In this document: positions 42,580-51,659 of the stretch, piece by piece | Position numbering within the stretch: position 1 is the first letter of the stretch | How the letters are laid out: each line of letters begins with the position of its first letter | Source: Photobacterium aquae | GTDB lineage: Bacteria > Pseudomonadota > Gammaproteobacteria > Enterobacterales > Vibrionaceae | Assembly: GCF_001029445.1 (NCBI RefSeq) | Contig: NZ_LDOT01000002.1 | Span: forward strand, 1-64,000 | Length of the DNA: 64,000 bases | Direction: 5' to 3' | Translations under genes and position numbers: made by a program | The notes under the pieces: generated by a model | The model's input: the letters and a program-made list of their open reading frames with translations, nothing else | What the model was told of the DNA's origin: nothing | The model's database searches: none

Positions 42580-44514
42580 CTAACGCCTCTTCACTGGCAG
42601 TTTGCTGACCTTATCCTTATCAACCCACCATGTATCCTTCCCCAATGAATACTTGGGCCTGATCTCCGGTCGGGCAAACTTATCCCACATTGCCACCCTG
42701 AACATGCTGATATGCCACTGGGGGATCACATAGAAATTCCATTGCAATACGCGATCGAGCGAACGCCCCAAACTCAGGAGCTTGTCCGGATGTTTCTGGT
42801 TGTCTGCGATTTGATCGGTCAAGTAATCAATCGCAGGATCACTCACCCCTGCCGTGTTGTAGGTACTGTCTATAAAATGGCTGTTCCATGCGATAAGCAA
42901 ATTCGGGCTCGGATAGGGATTGGCGGAATACCCTGAAGAAACCATCTCAAAATCTCGGTCACGAAGCCGTTTAATATATTGGGTGGTATCCACCGTCCTC
43001 AAGCGCATATCGATACCCATTAGCTTGAGGTTCTTTTGCATCGGAATAGCAATACGCTCCGTGGTAGGGCTGTACATCAGTAGCTCGAAACGGAAAGGCT
43101 CACCGGTTTCGATATTGGTCATGACTTTATTTTTGACCTGCCACCCAGCCTCTTTCATTAACGCCAAAGCCGTCCGCAACTGTGAGCGGATCCTGCCACT
43201 ACCATCACTGACCGGAGGCTGGTACTCTTCAGTAAATACTCTGGGTGGGATCTGGTCTTTTATCGGTTGAAGCACAGCGATCTCATCAGATGAAGGAAGC
43301 CCTTTGGCCTCGTAGTCTGTATTTTGAAAATAGCTGCGGGTACGGGTGTACTGATTGTAGAAAAGGGACTTGTTCATCCAGGCGAAGTCCATGGCGTATG
43401 CCAATGCCTCACGAACCTTGGGATCTGCAAACATCGGTGACTGAGTATTGAATACGAATGCCTGCATGCTCTGGGGAATTTGGTGGGGGATCTCCTCCTT
43501 AATAATGTAGCCTTTATCAAAATTAGCGCCCTGATAGAGAGTGGCCCAGAACTTGGCGACATTTTCCTCCCTGATATCGTATTCGCCCGCCTTAAAGGCT
43601 TCTAGCGTCACCGTCTCATCACGATAGTAGTCATAGCGGATAGTATCGAAGTTGTGACGGCCGATATTAACAGGCAACTCTTTGGCCCAGTAATCCTCAA
43701 CCCGCGAATATGTCACACTCTGCCCGGACTTGTAGCGGGTAATTTTATAGGCGCTACTCCCCACTGGCGGACTATTGAGGGGCTCAGACAAATCAAGGTC
43801 TCGCCAAATGTGTTCAGGCAGTACACTCATCCCCTGCACTAACGCCAACAACACTTCGCGATTAGGCTCTGCCATTTCAATCTTTGCCGTCAAAGCAGCG
43901 GTTGCAGTGACTGACTTGACCGCCTTGAAATACACCTTGTATTGGGCAACCCCTTCTTTCATAAACTTGTCGTAGGTAAAGGCAACATCTTTTGCGGTAA
44001 TCGGCATCCCGTCGTGAAAACGGGCCTTAGGGTTGATATCAACCTCCATCCAGCTATATGTTTCGTCATAGCGGACCTTTTCCGCAATCAATGGGTAAAA
44101 ACTATCAATTTCATCTTCCGAGGAAACAAATAAGGTATCGTAAATAGCATCGCTGCCTACCGCCGACACCCCTCGTGACGCATAGCGATTGAAGCTATCA
44201 AAAGTACCAACCTGAGCATAAGTAACCTGCCCCCCTTTGGGCGCATCAGGGTTAACATAATCAAAATGCTTAAAATCCGATGGATATTTGGCAGTACCAA
44301 AACCAACCAGTGACGTAGACTCAATCACTGAAGGGAGGGCTGCATTATCGCTGGTCGGTTGGCTTGTGGATAAAGACTTGGCGTCTTGCTCTACAGCATA
44401 AGCGGATGAGGTCGAGAAGATTACGCCAGAAAATGACAAAAAAATCACTGCGGCTGTGGAAAGCGCCAGCCTGCCATGTGGTGCGACGCTAACTGCGGTA
44501 GTCCATAACGCCAT
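42580..44514 (-). CDS. yejA: Periplasmic oligopeptide-binding protein
   Basis: A 644-residue extracellular solute-binding protein of family 5, the substrate receptor of YejABEF. In E. coli this transporter takes up microcin C and other peptides. The signal peptide ends near residue 40 (SSAYA-VEQ), followed by a linker of about 30 residues that makes the protein longer than E. coli YejA. Family blocks include [31 protein letters not shown] and [14 protein letters not shown] lies upstream of the ATG. First gene of its operon, divergent from the cytochrome c gene. Confidence 0.95.
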   Translation of the reverse strand: MALWTTAVSVAPHGRLALSTAAVIFLSFSGVIFSTSSAYAVEQDAKSLSTSQPTSDNAALPSVIESTSLVGFGTAKYPSDFKHFDYVNPDAPKGGQVTYAQVGTFDSFNRYASRGVSAVGSDAIYDTLFVSSEDEIDSFYPLIAEKVRYDETYSWMEVDINPKARFHDGMPITAKDVAFTYDKFMKEGVAQYKVYFKAVKSVTATAALTAKIEMAEPNREVLLALVQGMSVLPEHIWRDLDLSEPLNSPPVGSSAYKITRYKSGQSVTYSRVEDYWAKELPVNIGRHNFDTIRYDYYRDETVTLEAFKAGEYDIREENVAKFWATLYQGANFDKGYIIKEEIPHQIPQSMQAFVFNTQSPMFADPKVREALAYAMDFAWMNKSLFYNQYTRTRSYFQNTDYEAKGLPSSDEIAVLQPIKDQIPPRVFTEEYQPPVSDGSGRIRSQLRTALALMKEAGWQVKNKVMTNIETGEPFRFELLMYSPTTERIAIPMQKNLKLMGIDMRLRTVDTTQYIKRLRDRDFEMVSSGYSANPYPSPNLLIAWNSHFIDSTYNTAGVSDPAIDYLTDQIADNQKHPDKLLSLGRSLDRVLQWNFYVIPQWHISMFRVAMWDKFARPEIRPKYSLGKDTWWVDKDKVSKLPVKRR

Positions 44515-44675
44515 AATTTTACTCCCAACCCAACTGTGTTCCTCATCTTTTTACGATAGGTCAGGAATAGGAAATCACCAAACCGCAAACATATACCACA
44601 AAATATGCTTCCGAATTGGTCAGGATATAGGTATAACCTAACCTGCTATCCCATACACACCTTTTATTTTACCTT

Positions 44676-44993
44676 ATGAACAAGCTATTTATCCCTTGCC
44701 TACTTGTTGCCTTGATGAGCACACCAAGTATTGCTATGCCCAACGGCAATGCCGAAACAGGCAAAACCAAAGCATTCTCTTGTCAGTTCTGCCACGGTGC
44801 GACCGGCAAAGCAACTCAAACCACTTACCCTAATCTCAACGGACAAGATGCCCTTTACCTCTTCCGTTCCATGCAAGACTACCAACAAGATCGGCGGACT
44901 GGCCCATTGAGCGCGATGATGAAACAGCAATTATCTGCACTCAATGAACAAGATCTGGCTGACGTCGCTGCCTTCTATGCCGAACAGAACTAA
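44676..44993 (+). CDS. Small periplasmic class I cytochrome c
   Basis: A 105-residue protein with a signal peptide (residues 1-20, ending PSIA) and one haem motif, CQFCH, near residue 36. A methionine-containing region (SAMMKQQL) supplies the likely sixth ligand, and the end helix LNEQDLADVAAFYAEQ matches cytochrome c553/c4-like folds. It probably shuttles electrons in the periplasm. Its partner is unknown. No ribosome binding site is evident ahead of the ATG. Confidence 0.88.
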   Translation: MNKLFIPCLLVALMSTPSIAMPNGNAETGKTKAFSCQFCHGATGKATQTTYPNLNGQDALYLFRSMQDYQQDRRTGPLSAMMKQQLSALNEQDLADVAAFYAEQN

Positions 44994-45616
44994 CGAAAGC
45001 CCAAAGCAAAAATGAAACCAGCGGCATATCGGTATTCTTGACTCACTCAGCCTACCGCTGTGCCCTGCTCTACCTTTGAGTCTAAATACGGCAAAATAAG
45101 GGCAAACACGCCTTATCGTAATAAAAACAATAATCTCAACGCGTTAATCAGCGCACTTTCACTGCTCACCCATACACTGAAAGCATATTTTTGAAGCATC
45201 AAAAAATATTAGACCATTGAAATAGCAAAAATATGAGGTTTGTAGCCCTCTAGAAATGGCTTTATTGTCTCTGCCACTGGTATGCCGTGTTAATAACGTC
45301 TAAAATTAACCCGACCTGATGGCAGCAGCCATCTACCTTTTCTGGTGCAAGGCGCCAGTAATAGCGAAGTCAACAGCTATGGTTGCTGTGTTCTGGTTAT
45401 CTGAACACCAGTGTTCAGACTCGAGAATCTACCGCCGCCATGGTTTCTTGCATCGTGCTTGTGGGAATATTGACCATTTACGCCTTTTAATACAAAAAGG
45501 CGGAGCAAAAACAAGCAAATGTTCATTTTATCGTAAATGAACTATGTAATATTTGTCTAAATCAGTGATATACTCCCCGACCGAATAGTGACAGTAATTG
45601 TTTATAGAGAAAAACA
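44994..45616. other. 623-base region with a multi-hairpin stretch before the EF-G gene
   Basis: No convincing protein gene is present: a 73-codon open frame at 45319 is full of Cys, His and Arg and runs through hairpins. Five stems lie between 45318 and 45502 (listed separately). The rest shows nothing recognised. Confidence 0.5.
45318..45502 (+). ncRNA. Candidate structured RNA or leader upstream of fusA2
   Basis: Successive stems are GATGGC/GCCATC (45318-45333, AGCA loop), CTGGTGC/GCGCCAG (45342-45358, AAG loop), ACAGC/GCTGT (45373-45389), TCTGAACA/TGTTCAGA (45400-45419, perfect, CCAG loop) and CGCCTTTT/AAAAGGCG (45481-45502). The density of short perfect stems over 185 bases exceeds what I see in other gaps here. 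No known RNA family is recognised. It could be a 5' leader of the EF-G gene or an independent small RNA; strand is assumed from the downstream gene. Confidence 0.35.
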
Positions 45617-47704
45617 ATGACAGATTTATCTAAATACAGAAACATTGGTATTTTCGCGCACGTTGATGCGGGTAAAACCACTACTACTGAGCGTATCCTT
45701 AAGCTTACTGGTAAAATCCACAAGATCGGCGACACGCACGACGGCTCTACTACTACTGACTTCATGGAGCAGGAAGCTGAGCGTGGTATCACAATCCAGT
45801 CTGCAGCAGTTAGCTGTTTCTGGAACGACCACCGTCTAAACGTTATCGATACTCCAGGACACGTTGACTTCACAGTTGAAGTATACCGTTCTCTGAAAGT
45901 ACTTGACGGCGGTATCGGTGTATTCTGTGGTTCTGGCGGTGTTGAACCTCAGTCAGAAACTAACTGGCGTTACGCTAACGAATCAAACGTATCTCGTCTG
46001 ATCTTCGTTAACAAACTGGACCGTATGGGTGCAGATTTCTTCAACGTTGTAGAACAAGTTAAGAAAGTACTTGGCGCAACTCCACTTGTTATGACTCTAC
46101 CAATCGGCCGCGAAGAAGACTTCGTAGGTGTTGTAGACGTTCTAACTCGTAAAGCATACGTATGGGATGACTCAGGTCTTCCAGAGAACTACGAAGTTCT
46201 AGACGTACCTGCTGACATGGTTGACGATGTTGAAGCTTACCGTGAAGAGATGATCGAAACTGCTGTTGAGCAAGACGACGATCTAATGGAAGCTTACATG
46301 GAAGGTGAAGAGCCTTCTATCGAAGACATCAAGCGTTGTATCCGTAAGGGTACTCGTGACCTAGCGTTCTTCCCAACTTTCTGTGGTTCTGCATACAAGA
46401 ACAAAGGCATCCAGCTTGTTCTTGACGCTGTTGTAGATTACCTACCATCACCAACAGAAGTTGACCCACAGCCGCTAACTAACCCAGAAACTGGTGAGCC
46501 AACTGGCGAAGTAGCTACTGTATCTGCAGACGAGCCACTACGTGCTCTTGCATTTAAGATCATGGACGACCGTTTCGGCGCCCTAACTTTCGTACGTATC
46601 TACTCTGGTAAGCTAAACAAGGGTGACACCATCCTTAACGCTGCTACTGGTAAGACTGAGCGTATCGGCCGTATGGTTGAGATGCAGGCTGACGAGCGTA
46701 ACGAATTGACTTCTGCACAAGCGGGCGACATCATCGCTATCGTTGGTATGAAGAACGTTCAAACTGGTCACACTCTATGTGATGTTAAGCACGAGTGTAC
46801 TCTTGAGCCAATGATCTTCCCAGTTCCAGTAATCTCTATCGCTGTTGCTCCTAAGGACAAAGGCGGTTCTGAGAAGATGGGTATCGCGATCGGTAAGATG
46901 GTTGCAGAAGATCCATCATTCCAGGTTGAGACTGACGAAGAAACTGGCGAAACTATCCTGAAAGGTATGGGTGAACTTCACCTAGACATCAAGGTAGACA
47001 TCCTTAAGCGTACTTACGGCGTAGACCTAATCGTTGGTCAGCCACAGGTTGCTTACCGTGAAACTATCACTCAGCCAGTTGAAGACAGCTACACTCACAA
47101 GAAGCAGTCTGGTGGTTCAGGTCAGTTCGGTAAGATCGACTACCGCATCAAGCCTGGCGAGCAAGGTTCTGGCTTCAAGTTCACATCAACAGTTGTTGGT
47201 GGTAACGTGCCTAAAGAATTCTGGCCTGCAGTAGAAAAAGGCTTCGAAGGCATGATGAACACTGGTCCTCTAGCAGGCTTCCCAGTGCTTGACGTTGAAG
47301 TAGAGCTATTCGACGGTGGCTTCCACGCAGTTGACTCATCTGCAATCGCATTTGAAATCGCAGCGAAAGGCGCATTCCGTCAGTCTATGCCTAAAGCAGG
47401 TCCTCAGCTTCTTGAGCCAATCATGCACGTTGACGTGTTCACTCCAGAAGACCACGTTGGTGACGTAATCGGTGACCTTAACCGTCGTCGCGGTATGATC
47501 AAAGATCAGCAAGCTGGTGTAACTGGCGTACGTATCAAGGGTGATGTACCTCTATCAGAAATGTTTGGTTACATCGGTACTCTACGTACTATGACTTCTG
47601 GTCGTGGTCAGTTCTCTATGGAGTTCGCACACTACGCACCATGTCCTGCAAACGTTGCTGAAAAAGTAATCGCTGAGCAGAAAGAAAAGAACGCTAAGAA
47701 GTAA
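45617..47704 (+). CDS. fusA2: Elongation factor G, stand-alone second copy
   Basis: A 695-residue translational GTPase. GTPase motifs are AHVDAGKTT (G1), RGITI (switch I), DTPGHVDF (G3), NKLD (G4) and [10 protein letters not shown] (G5 region). All five EF-G domains are present. It is not beside rpsL, rpsG or tuf, so it is the second EF-G of Vibrionaceae rather than the str-operon copy. Codon use is strongly biased to GGT, GCT, ACT, CGT, GTA and AAC, unlike neighbouring genes, indicating high expression. Whether it works in elongation, ribosome recycling or a stress condition cannot be told here. The ribosome binding site is only AGAG. A strong terminator follows. Confidence 0.95.
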   Translation: MTDLSKYRNIGIFAHVDAGKTTTTERILKLTGKIHKIGDTHDGSTTTDFMEQEAERGITIQSAAVSCFWNDHRLNVIDTPGHVDFTVEVYRSLKVLDGGIGVFCGSGGVEPQSETNWRYANESNVSRLIFVNKLDRMGADFFNVVEQVKKVLGATPLVMTLPIGREEDFVGVVDVLTRKAYVWDDSGLPENYEVLDVPADMVDDVEAYREEMIETAVEQDDDLMEAYMEGEEPSIEDIKRCIRKGTRDLAFFPTFCGSAYKNKGIQLVLDAVVDYLPSPTEVDPQPLTNPETGEPTGEVATVSADEPLRALAFKIMDDRFGALTFVRIYSGKLNKGDTILNAATGKTERIGRMVEMQADERNELTSAQAGDIIAIVGMKNVQTGHTLCDVKHECTLEPMIFPVPVISIAVAPKDKGGSEKMGIAIGKMVAEDPSFQVETDEETGETILKGMGELHLDIKVDILKRTYGVDLIVGQPQVAYRETITQPVEDSYTHKKQSGGSGQFGKIDYRIKPGEQGSGFKFTSTVVGGNVPKEFWPAVEKGFEGMMNTGPLAGFPVLDVEVELFDGGFHAVDSSAIAFEIAAKGAFRQSMPKAGPQLLEPIMHVDVFTPEDHVGDVIGDLNRRRGMIKDQQAGVTGVRIKGDVPLSEMFGYIGTLRTMTSGRGQFSMEFAHYAPCPANVAEKVIAEQKEKNAKK

Positions 47705-47730
47705 TTTTTAATTACGACTAACGTTTAAAA

Positions 47731-47763
47731 AACCCGGTTGCTTCGGCAACCGGGTTTTCTTTT
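47731..47763 (+). terminator. Strong hairpin terminator after fusA2
   Basis: An 11-bp stem AACCCGGTTGC/GCAACCGGGTT with a stable TTCG tetraloop is followed by TTCTTTT. Confidence 0.95.
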
Positions 47764-47815
47764 ATTCGTATGTTCTTGTGATAAGCCTTCTCGCCAATAA
47801 CATCACCAGAAACGA

Positions 47816-48598
47816 CTATTCATTCGTCCCTACACTGCATTCAGCCAAGAACCGCAGCAGACCATACTGCTTCAACCATTCGAGCTGCTCTTTTCGCTTA
47901 ACCAAAAAACGACCGCTGTAATTCATTCCGTTAGCAAACACACCTGCGATATTGTTCACCGCACGAGGCAAGACCAAGAGCCAGTCCTTACTCAGCAGAA
48001 CATTGTGCGGACTACACTCTCCATGCTCATCAGGGCCAAGCTGTAACTTTGCCAAGGCAGCCAGATAGTTACCATAAATGGATTCAGCATCTAAGTTATT
48101 TGAGCGACTAACCACATGCTCAAACGGTAAAGCACCCAGCCCGATCAACTCAGACAATGGGACTGCCGTTTTTACCAACTGCATATGCCGATGTGGCTGG
48201 CTGGCCCCCGCTACCGGGCCGCAATTATAAAAGCCCAGCACATCGTCAGCATCGAAACCAAGCAGCCAAGCCTTGAAGTCAGCAAGACTTAAGACCTGCG
48301 TTTGCGATACAAAATCCTTGGAACAAATAAGTAGATGTGGCGAAATGACCGGAAACTTATTAAGCAGACAAACGTGGCTTTCACCCGCCTCAGCAACATA
48401 CATGGCAGATTCATATGGCAAAAAAGGATTTGCATGGCTACTTGATGAGATGAGTTTCTTACCCGCATTTTCCGTCACCACATGACCCAAATAACACACC
48501 CCGTCTTGCTCAATCGTCACCGCCTGAGTCGCAATTGGCATCAGATCCCTAGATGCCATCGACTTTTCCGTAACCCGTTCCGCCATTTTCCAAAACAT
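47816..48598 (-). CDS. ATP adenylyltransferase / Ap4A phosphorylase-like protein (HIT superfamily)
   Basis: A 260-residue protein of the Apa1/Apa2 type, which cleaves diadenosine tetraphosphate with phosphate to give ADP and ATP. The active-site block GPVAGASQPHRHMQLV contains the His-x-His-x-Gln motif with the nucleotidylated histidine. The N-terminal half has the LLNKFPVISPHLLICSKDF strand pair and the C-terminal half the conserved YNVLLS-like PHNVLLSKDWLLVLPR. The enzyme acts in the cytosol in dinucleotide alarmone turnover. GGGA lies 9 bases before the ATG. It stands alone, converging on fusA2. Confidence 0.85.
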   Translation of the reverse strand: MFWKMAERVTEKSMASRDLMPIATQAVTIEQDGVCYLGHVVTENAGKKLISSSSHANPFLPYESAMYVAEAGESHVCLLNKFPVISPHLLICSKDFVSQTQVLSLADFKAWLLGFDADDVLGFYNCGPVAGASQPHRHMQLVKTAVPLSELIGLGALPFEHVVSRSNNLDAESIYGNYLAALAKLQLGPDEHGECSPHNVLLSKDWLLVLPRAVNNIAGVFANGMNYSGRFLVKRKEQLEWLKQYGLLRFLAECSVGTNE

Positions 48599-48932
48599 TA
48601 TTGATATCCCATTGAATTACATACAAACACTATACGCCCGCAGTATATAACGCATCAAGTGTACTAGAATATTTACACTCCACTCCTTCTAAGTAATCTA
48701 TATATTTCTGCTATCTATGGCTCGAATTATCAAAACTTTGTATCATCGAAGCCATTGGAAACAACTGCTTTACCCTATTTATTAGCGTACTCCAAAGCAG
48801 TATGAGATCTTTGTTTGGTCACTGAGATTTCACCGGTAATCTTGTTTGGTCGCAAATTACCACTCCAACCCAATAAAAAAGGCGCTTACCCTAAGGTAAA
48901 CGCCTTTTTGCCGTGCCTGATTATCTGATTGT
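48599..48932. other. Intergenic region with tyrP-like terminator and short direct repeats
   Basis: Besides the terminator at its right end it holds two copies of a TTGTTTGGTC repeat (48808-48821 and 48840-48851), also found on the other side of the permease gene. No gene seen. Confidence 0.45.
48875..48909 (-). terminator. Terminator of the aromatic permease gene
   Basis: The stem AAAAAGGCGCTTACC/GGTAAACGCCTTTTT (one mismatch, loop CTAA) ends in a T run on the minus strand, 24 bases beyond the permease stop. Confidence 0.92.
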
Positions 48933-50108
48933 TCAAATCAACTCAGCGGCTAACATAAAGCAACCGAACAGGAAGCTCAGCCCTAGAGCCAACTGGCCGC
49001 CACCAACACGGTATAGCGCACCAGAAGCATCAACCTCAAACTGCGAATCATCTTGACCACGCAGCTTCATTGTCATTGCCATCGGAATAAATACGGCAAG
49101 GAAAACCAAGATAATACCGGCATAGCCCAGTACCGATAGGAACTGGTCAGCCGCGACAACCGCACCAACCAATGGCAGGATAAAGGTCAATACATAGGTC
49201 ACTGCACGGTTCTGGCGGAACATATCGACATTCTGATCAAACAATGCCATCGCCACACCCAAGAATGACGTTAATAGCGCCAAGCCAGTAAAAATCGACA
49301 ATACCGCATTAATCATGCTGTGCTTGGCACCCAATGCCGCAATCAGCTCAGAGACATTCGAGAAACCCACCATTTGATCAGCATTCAGATTACCCATTGC
49401 AGCATATAGCCACAGTAGGTAGCTAACCAACGGGATCATCGAACCCACGATAACCATATTACGCAATTGCTTATGGCTGGCCCCCTCGTTGTATGTCACC
49501 AGTGAAGGAATCACAACCATAAAGCCGAAACTGGTGAACAGCACCGAACTTGTCTTGATCAACGCAACCTTACTGTCGCTTGTCGCCAACATCAAGTTAT
49601 CCACCGTCATGGTCGGTACCAATGACATTAGAGTAACCGCCAGCATCAGCACCATGATGGCAAATAGGATACGGTTAATCTTATCCACAGTTGCCGTCCC
49701 GGCTGCGACCACCAAACCTGCCAGTACAGTGAAGACAATCTGGCTTTGCAGCATAGTAAACTCAAGGCCGATTCCTGATAGCAATTTCTTCAGCAAATCA
49801 CCCGCACCAATGATATAAGCCATCAGCAGACAAACTAGCAAGGCGTACAAAAGGCCATTTGTCACAACCTGACCACCTTTACCCAGTGTCTTACGTGCGA
49901 TGGTATTCATACCCAAGCCACCACCTGCTTTGATACTGGCTTCAAGCAGCAATAATGCCGCATAGGTGGTACCCAACCAGATAAAGAGCATCAATAGCGT
50001 GCCCCACACCAAGCCAAATTGAGCCAGCACCATAGGAATGGCCAACATACCGGCACCTAATGCGGTACCCGCGATAATTAAAGAACTTCCAACTAATTTC
50101 AGGTTCAC
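48933..50108 (-). CDS. Aromatic amino acid permease (HAAAP family, TyrP-like)
   Basis: A 391-residue inner membrane protein with 11 predicted helices. It opens with SLIIAGTALGAGMLAIPMVL, the signature first helix of the hydroxy/aromatic amino acid permeases TyrP, Mtr and TnaB, which import tyrosine or tryptophan with protons. VIPSLVTYNEG in the middle is also conserved. TyrP is the closest by feel, but Mtr-type specificity cannot be excluded. The start codon is GTG with only GAG 10 bases upstream. No TyrR box is recognised. Confidence 0.88.
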   Translation of the reverse strand: MNLKLVGSSLIIAGTALGAGMLAIPMVLAQFGLVWGTLLMLFIWLGTTYAALLLLEASIKAGGGLGMNTIARKTLGKGGQVVTNGLLYALLVCLLMAYIIGAGDLLKKLLSGIGLEFTMLQSQIVFTVLAGLVVAAGTATVDKINRILFAIMVLMLAVTLMSLVPTMTVDNLMLATSDSKVALIKTSSVLFTSFGFMVVIPSLVTYNEGASHKQLRNMVIVGSMIPLVSYLLWLYAAMGNLNADQMVGFSNVSELIAALGAKHSMINAVLSIFTGLALLTSFLGVAMALFDQNVDMFRQNRAVTYVLTFILPLVGAVVAADQFLSVLGYAGIILVFLAVFIPMAMTMKLRGQDDSQFEVDASGALYRVGGGQLALGLSFLFGCFMLAAELI

Positions 50109-50558
50109 GATTTAAATCTCAACAGTTATCGCAATGCCCATCGCATCCGCAATGTACAAAGCATTAAAAAAGGACAGTGAAGAAGACCACCATGCCAAAC
50201 GGCAAGCTATAGCTATGGATTAATAGCTAAAGTGGCTAAATCGAAATGCGGTGATAAAACCGTAAAACTGAAAATGCTCAGAAGTCTTATGGGCAAGACT
50301 CTGCTTGATAGAGGGGGTTATAGAATGTATAGGGGCAGAATTATGCCGCCCAGTGGGGTGCGTGTTCATGTATCGTACTCCAAAAAACGATATTTCCCTG
50401 AGTATCAGGTAATCATCCTATGATTAGCCTGTCTTTGTTTGGTCATTAAGCAACTTATCCGGCTATCTGTCCTACATCAACAGGCATTTGGCATTTTTTT
50501 GCAGCACGTTACATAAACTTGATATAGATCACAAAAACACAGCTATCATCACTAGCAT
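50109..50558. other. Intergenic region between permease and sulfur transporter genes
   Basis: 450 bases with the permease promoter and the 3' side of the YeeE pair. It contains a TAATCAT/ATGATTA inverted repeat (50410-50426) and a third copy of the 14-base repeat TCTTTGTTTGGTCA (50432-50445). A 63-codon open frame at 50232 has no protein character. Nothing else recognised. Confidence 0.45.
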
Positions 50559-50999
50559 TCAGGTGGTTTGTTTAACCATTAACCGCTCCCCCAATGGCGC
50601 TATTTTCATCCCTAGCAGCAGTGCTGCCAAAAATATAATCATGGCCGGATTCAGACCCGAGATGGAGGTAACCGCAGGCCCAGGACAAATGCCCGCCATC
50701 CCCCAACCCACACCGAACATTGTCGCGCCAAGCAACAGCTTTTTGTCCAGTATTGTGGAGGTTGGTAAGTTAAATGCTCCACCCAAGACTGGCTGTTGCC
50801 GCCTGCGTACGAGCAACCAGTAACCCGGAGCAAAAACCAACAGCGCTCCCCCCATGACGAAGGCTAAGCGAGGATCCCATTGACCGGATATATCCAGAAA
50901 ACCGATTACCTTCGCGGGATCAACCATTCCGGACAGCATCATCCCAAATCCAAACAACAATCCCGACACCAATGAAACCATCATAACTCTAAACGACAT
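50559..50999 (-). CDS. YeeE/YedE-family sulfur transporter, second half
   Basis: A 146-residue membrane protein with four predicted helices. GVGWGMAGICPGPAVTSI contains the cysteine-bearing motif that passes thiosulfate or related sulfur anions in YeeE proteins. Together with the gene just upstream it equals one full-length YeeE split in two. GAGGAG lies 6-7 bases before the ATG at 50999; the longer open frame from 51017 overlaps the upstream gene and has no good ribosome binding site. The pair forms an operon with a 10-base gap. Confidence 0.88.
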   Translation of the reverse strand: MSFRVMMVSLVSGLLFGFGMMLSGMVDPAKVIGFLDISGQWDPRLAFVMGGALLVFAPGYWLLVRRRQQPVLGGAFNLPTSTILDKKLLLGATMFGVGWGMAGICPGPAVTSISGLNPAMIIFLAALLLGMKIAPLGERLMVKQTT

Positions 51000-51009
51000 A
51001 GCCCACTCC

Positions 51010-51435
51010 TCAGACAATGTATAAACGCAGGTAGGTTGTAATCACAGCCACGGCCATAAATACCCCGGTAGCAACCACTGAACGCTTCGACAAACGCCCA
51101 AGACCACAAATTCCGTGGCCGCTGGTACAGCCATTGCCCAAACGTGTCCCCATCCCCACCAATAATCCCGCTATGACTATGACCAAGGGGTTACTAACAG
51201 GCAAACTCTCCGGCAACGAAACACCAAAATAAGGCGTCACCAATCCGGCCAACACCATACCCAACAAAAACAACCAGCGCCAACTACGCTCGGCCTGAGG
51301 TGATTCCGTATTCATTGCTCCGGAGACTATCCCACTAATCCCAGCTATACGACCGCTAAACAAAAGCAGCAGCAATGCCGATGTACCCAACAGCATCCCT
51401 CCCACTAAGGCCAACCACGGAATTTCAATACTCAT
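51010..51435 (-). CDS. YeeE/YedE-family sulfur transporter, first half
   Basis: A 141-residue membrane protein with four predicted helices and the signature [15 protein letters not shown], in which Cys and His line the thiosulfate path in YeeE. The start at 51435 is fixed by GGAGGAA 8 bases upstream; a further ATG at 51498 would prepend 21 polar residues before the first helix. It is divergent from the CoA-disulfide reductase gene, with three 15-bp repeats in between. Confidence 0.88.
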   Translation of the reverse strand: MSIEIPWLALVGGMLLGTSALLLLLFSGRIAGISGIVSGAMNTESPQAERSWRWLFLLGMVLAGLVTPYFGVSLPESLPVSNPLVIVIAGLLVGMGTRLGNGCTSGHGICGLGRLSKRSVVATGVFMAVAVITTYLRLYIV

Positions 51436-51544
51436 CACGGTTCCTCCACCAAAATGCCTGCCTGTATCTATCCACATTTTTCCACAGTACCACTCCAAGG
51501 TATCGTGTTTTGGATGACTCTTTTTACAGAGTTACTCAGGGCAT

Positions 51545-51589
51545 ATAATTAGTCAACACTAAATTAGAAAAAACTAAATTAGACAAGTG
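51545..51589. repeat. Three 15-bp direct repeats, likely operator
   Basis: Three consecutive 15-base units share AATTAG at 51547, 51562 and 51577. Units 2 and 3 begin TAAATTAGA, and with the preceding C each contains the near-palindrome CTAAATTAG. They lie between the divergent YeeE and CoA-disulfide reductase genes, 70-115 bases before the latter. Precise spacing and position suggest binding sites for a regulator of both units. Confidence 0.6.
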
Positions 51590-51659
51590 CAATGAATGTT
51601 TTTATAGTAGCCCTAATATTGTCATTGCCAACTTGGCGATCTGTGAAAAAGGGAATCGT

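Noticed and set aside
45319..45540. 73-codon open frame before fusA2
   Set aside because: It runs through several hairpins, lacks a ribosome binding site and is unlike a protein.
50232..50423. 63-codon open frame upstream of the aromatic permease
   Set aside because: No ribosome binding site and a Lys/Arg-rich translation without hydrophobic core.
51010..51498. Longer start for the first YeeE half at 51498
   Set aside because: The added 21 residues are polar and unlike the family; GGAGGAA before 51435 marks the start.
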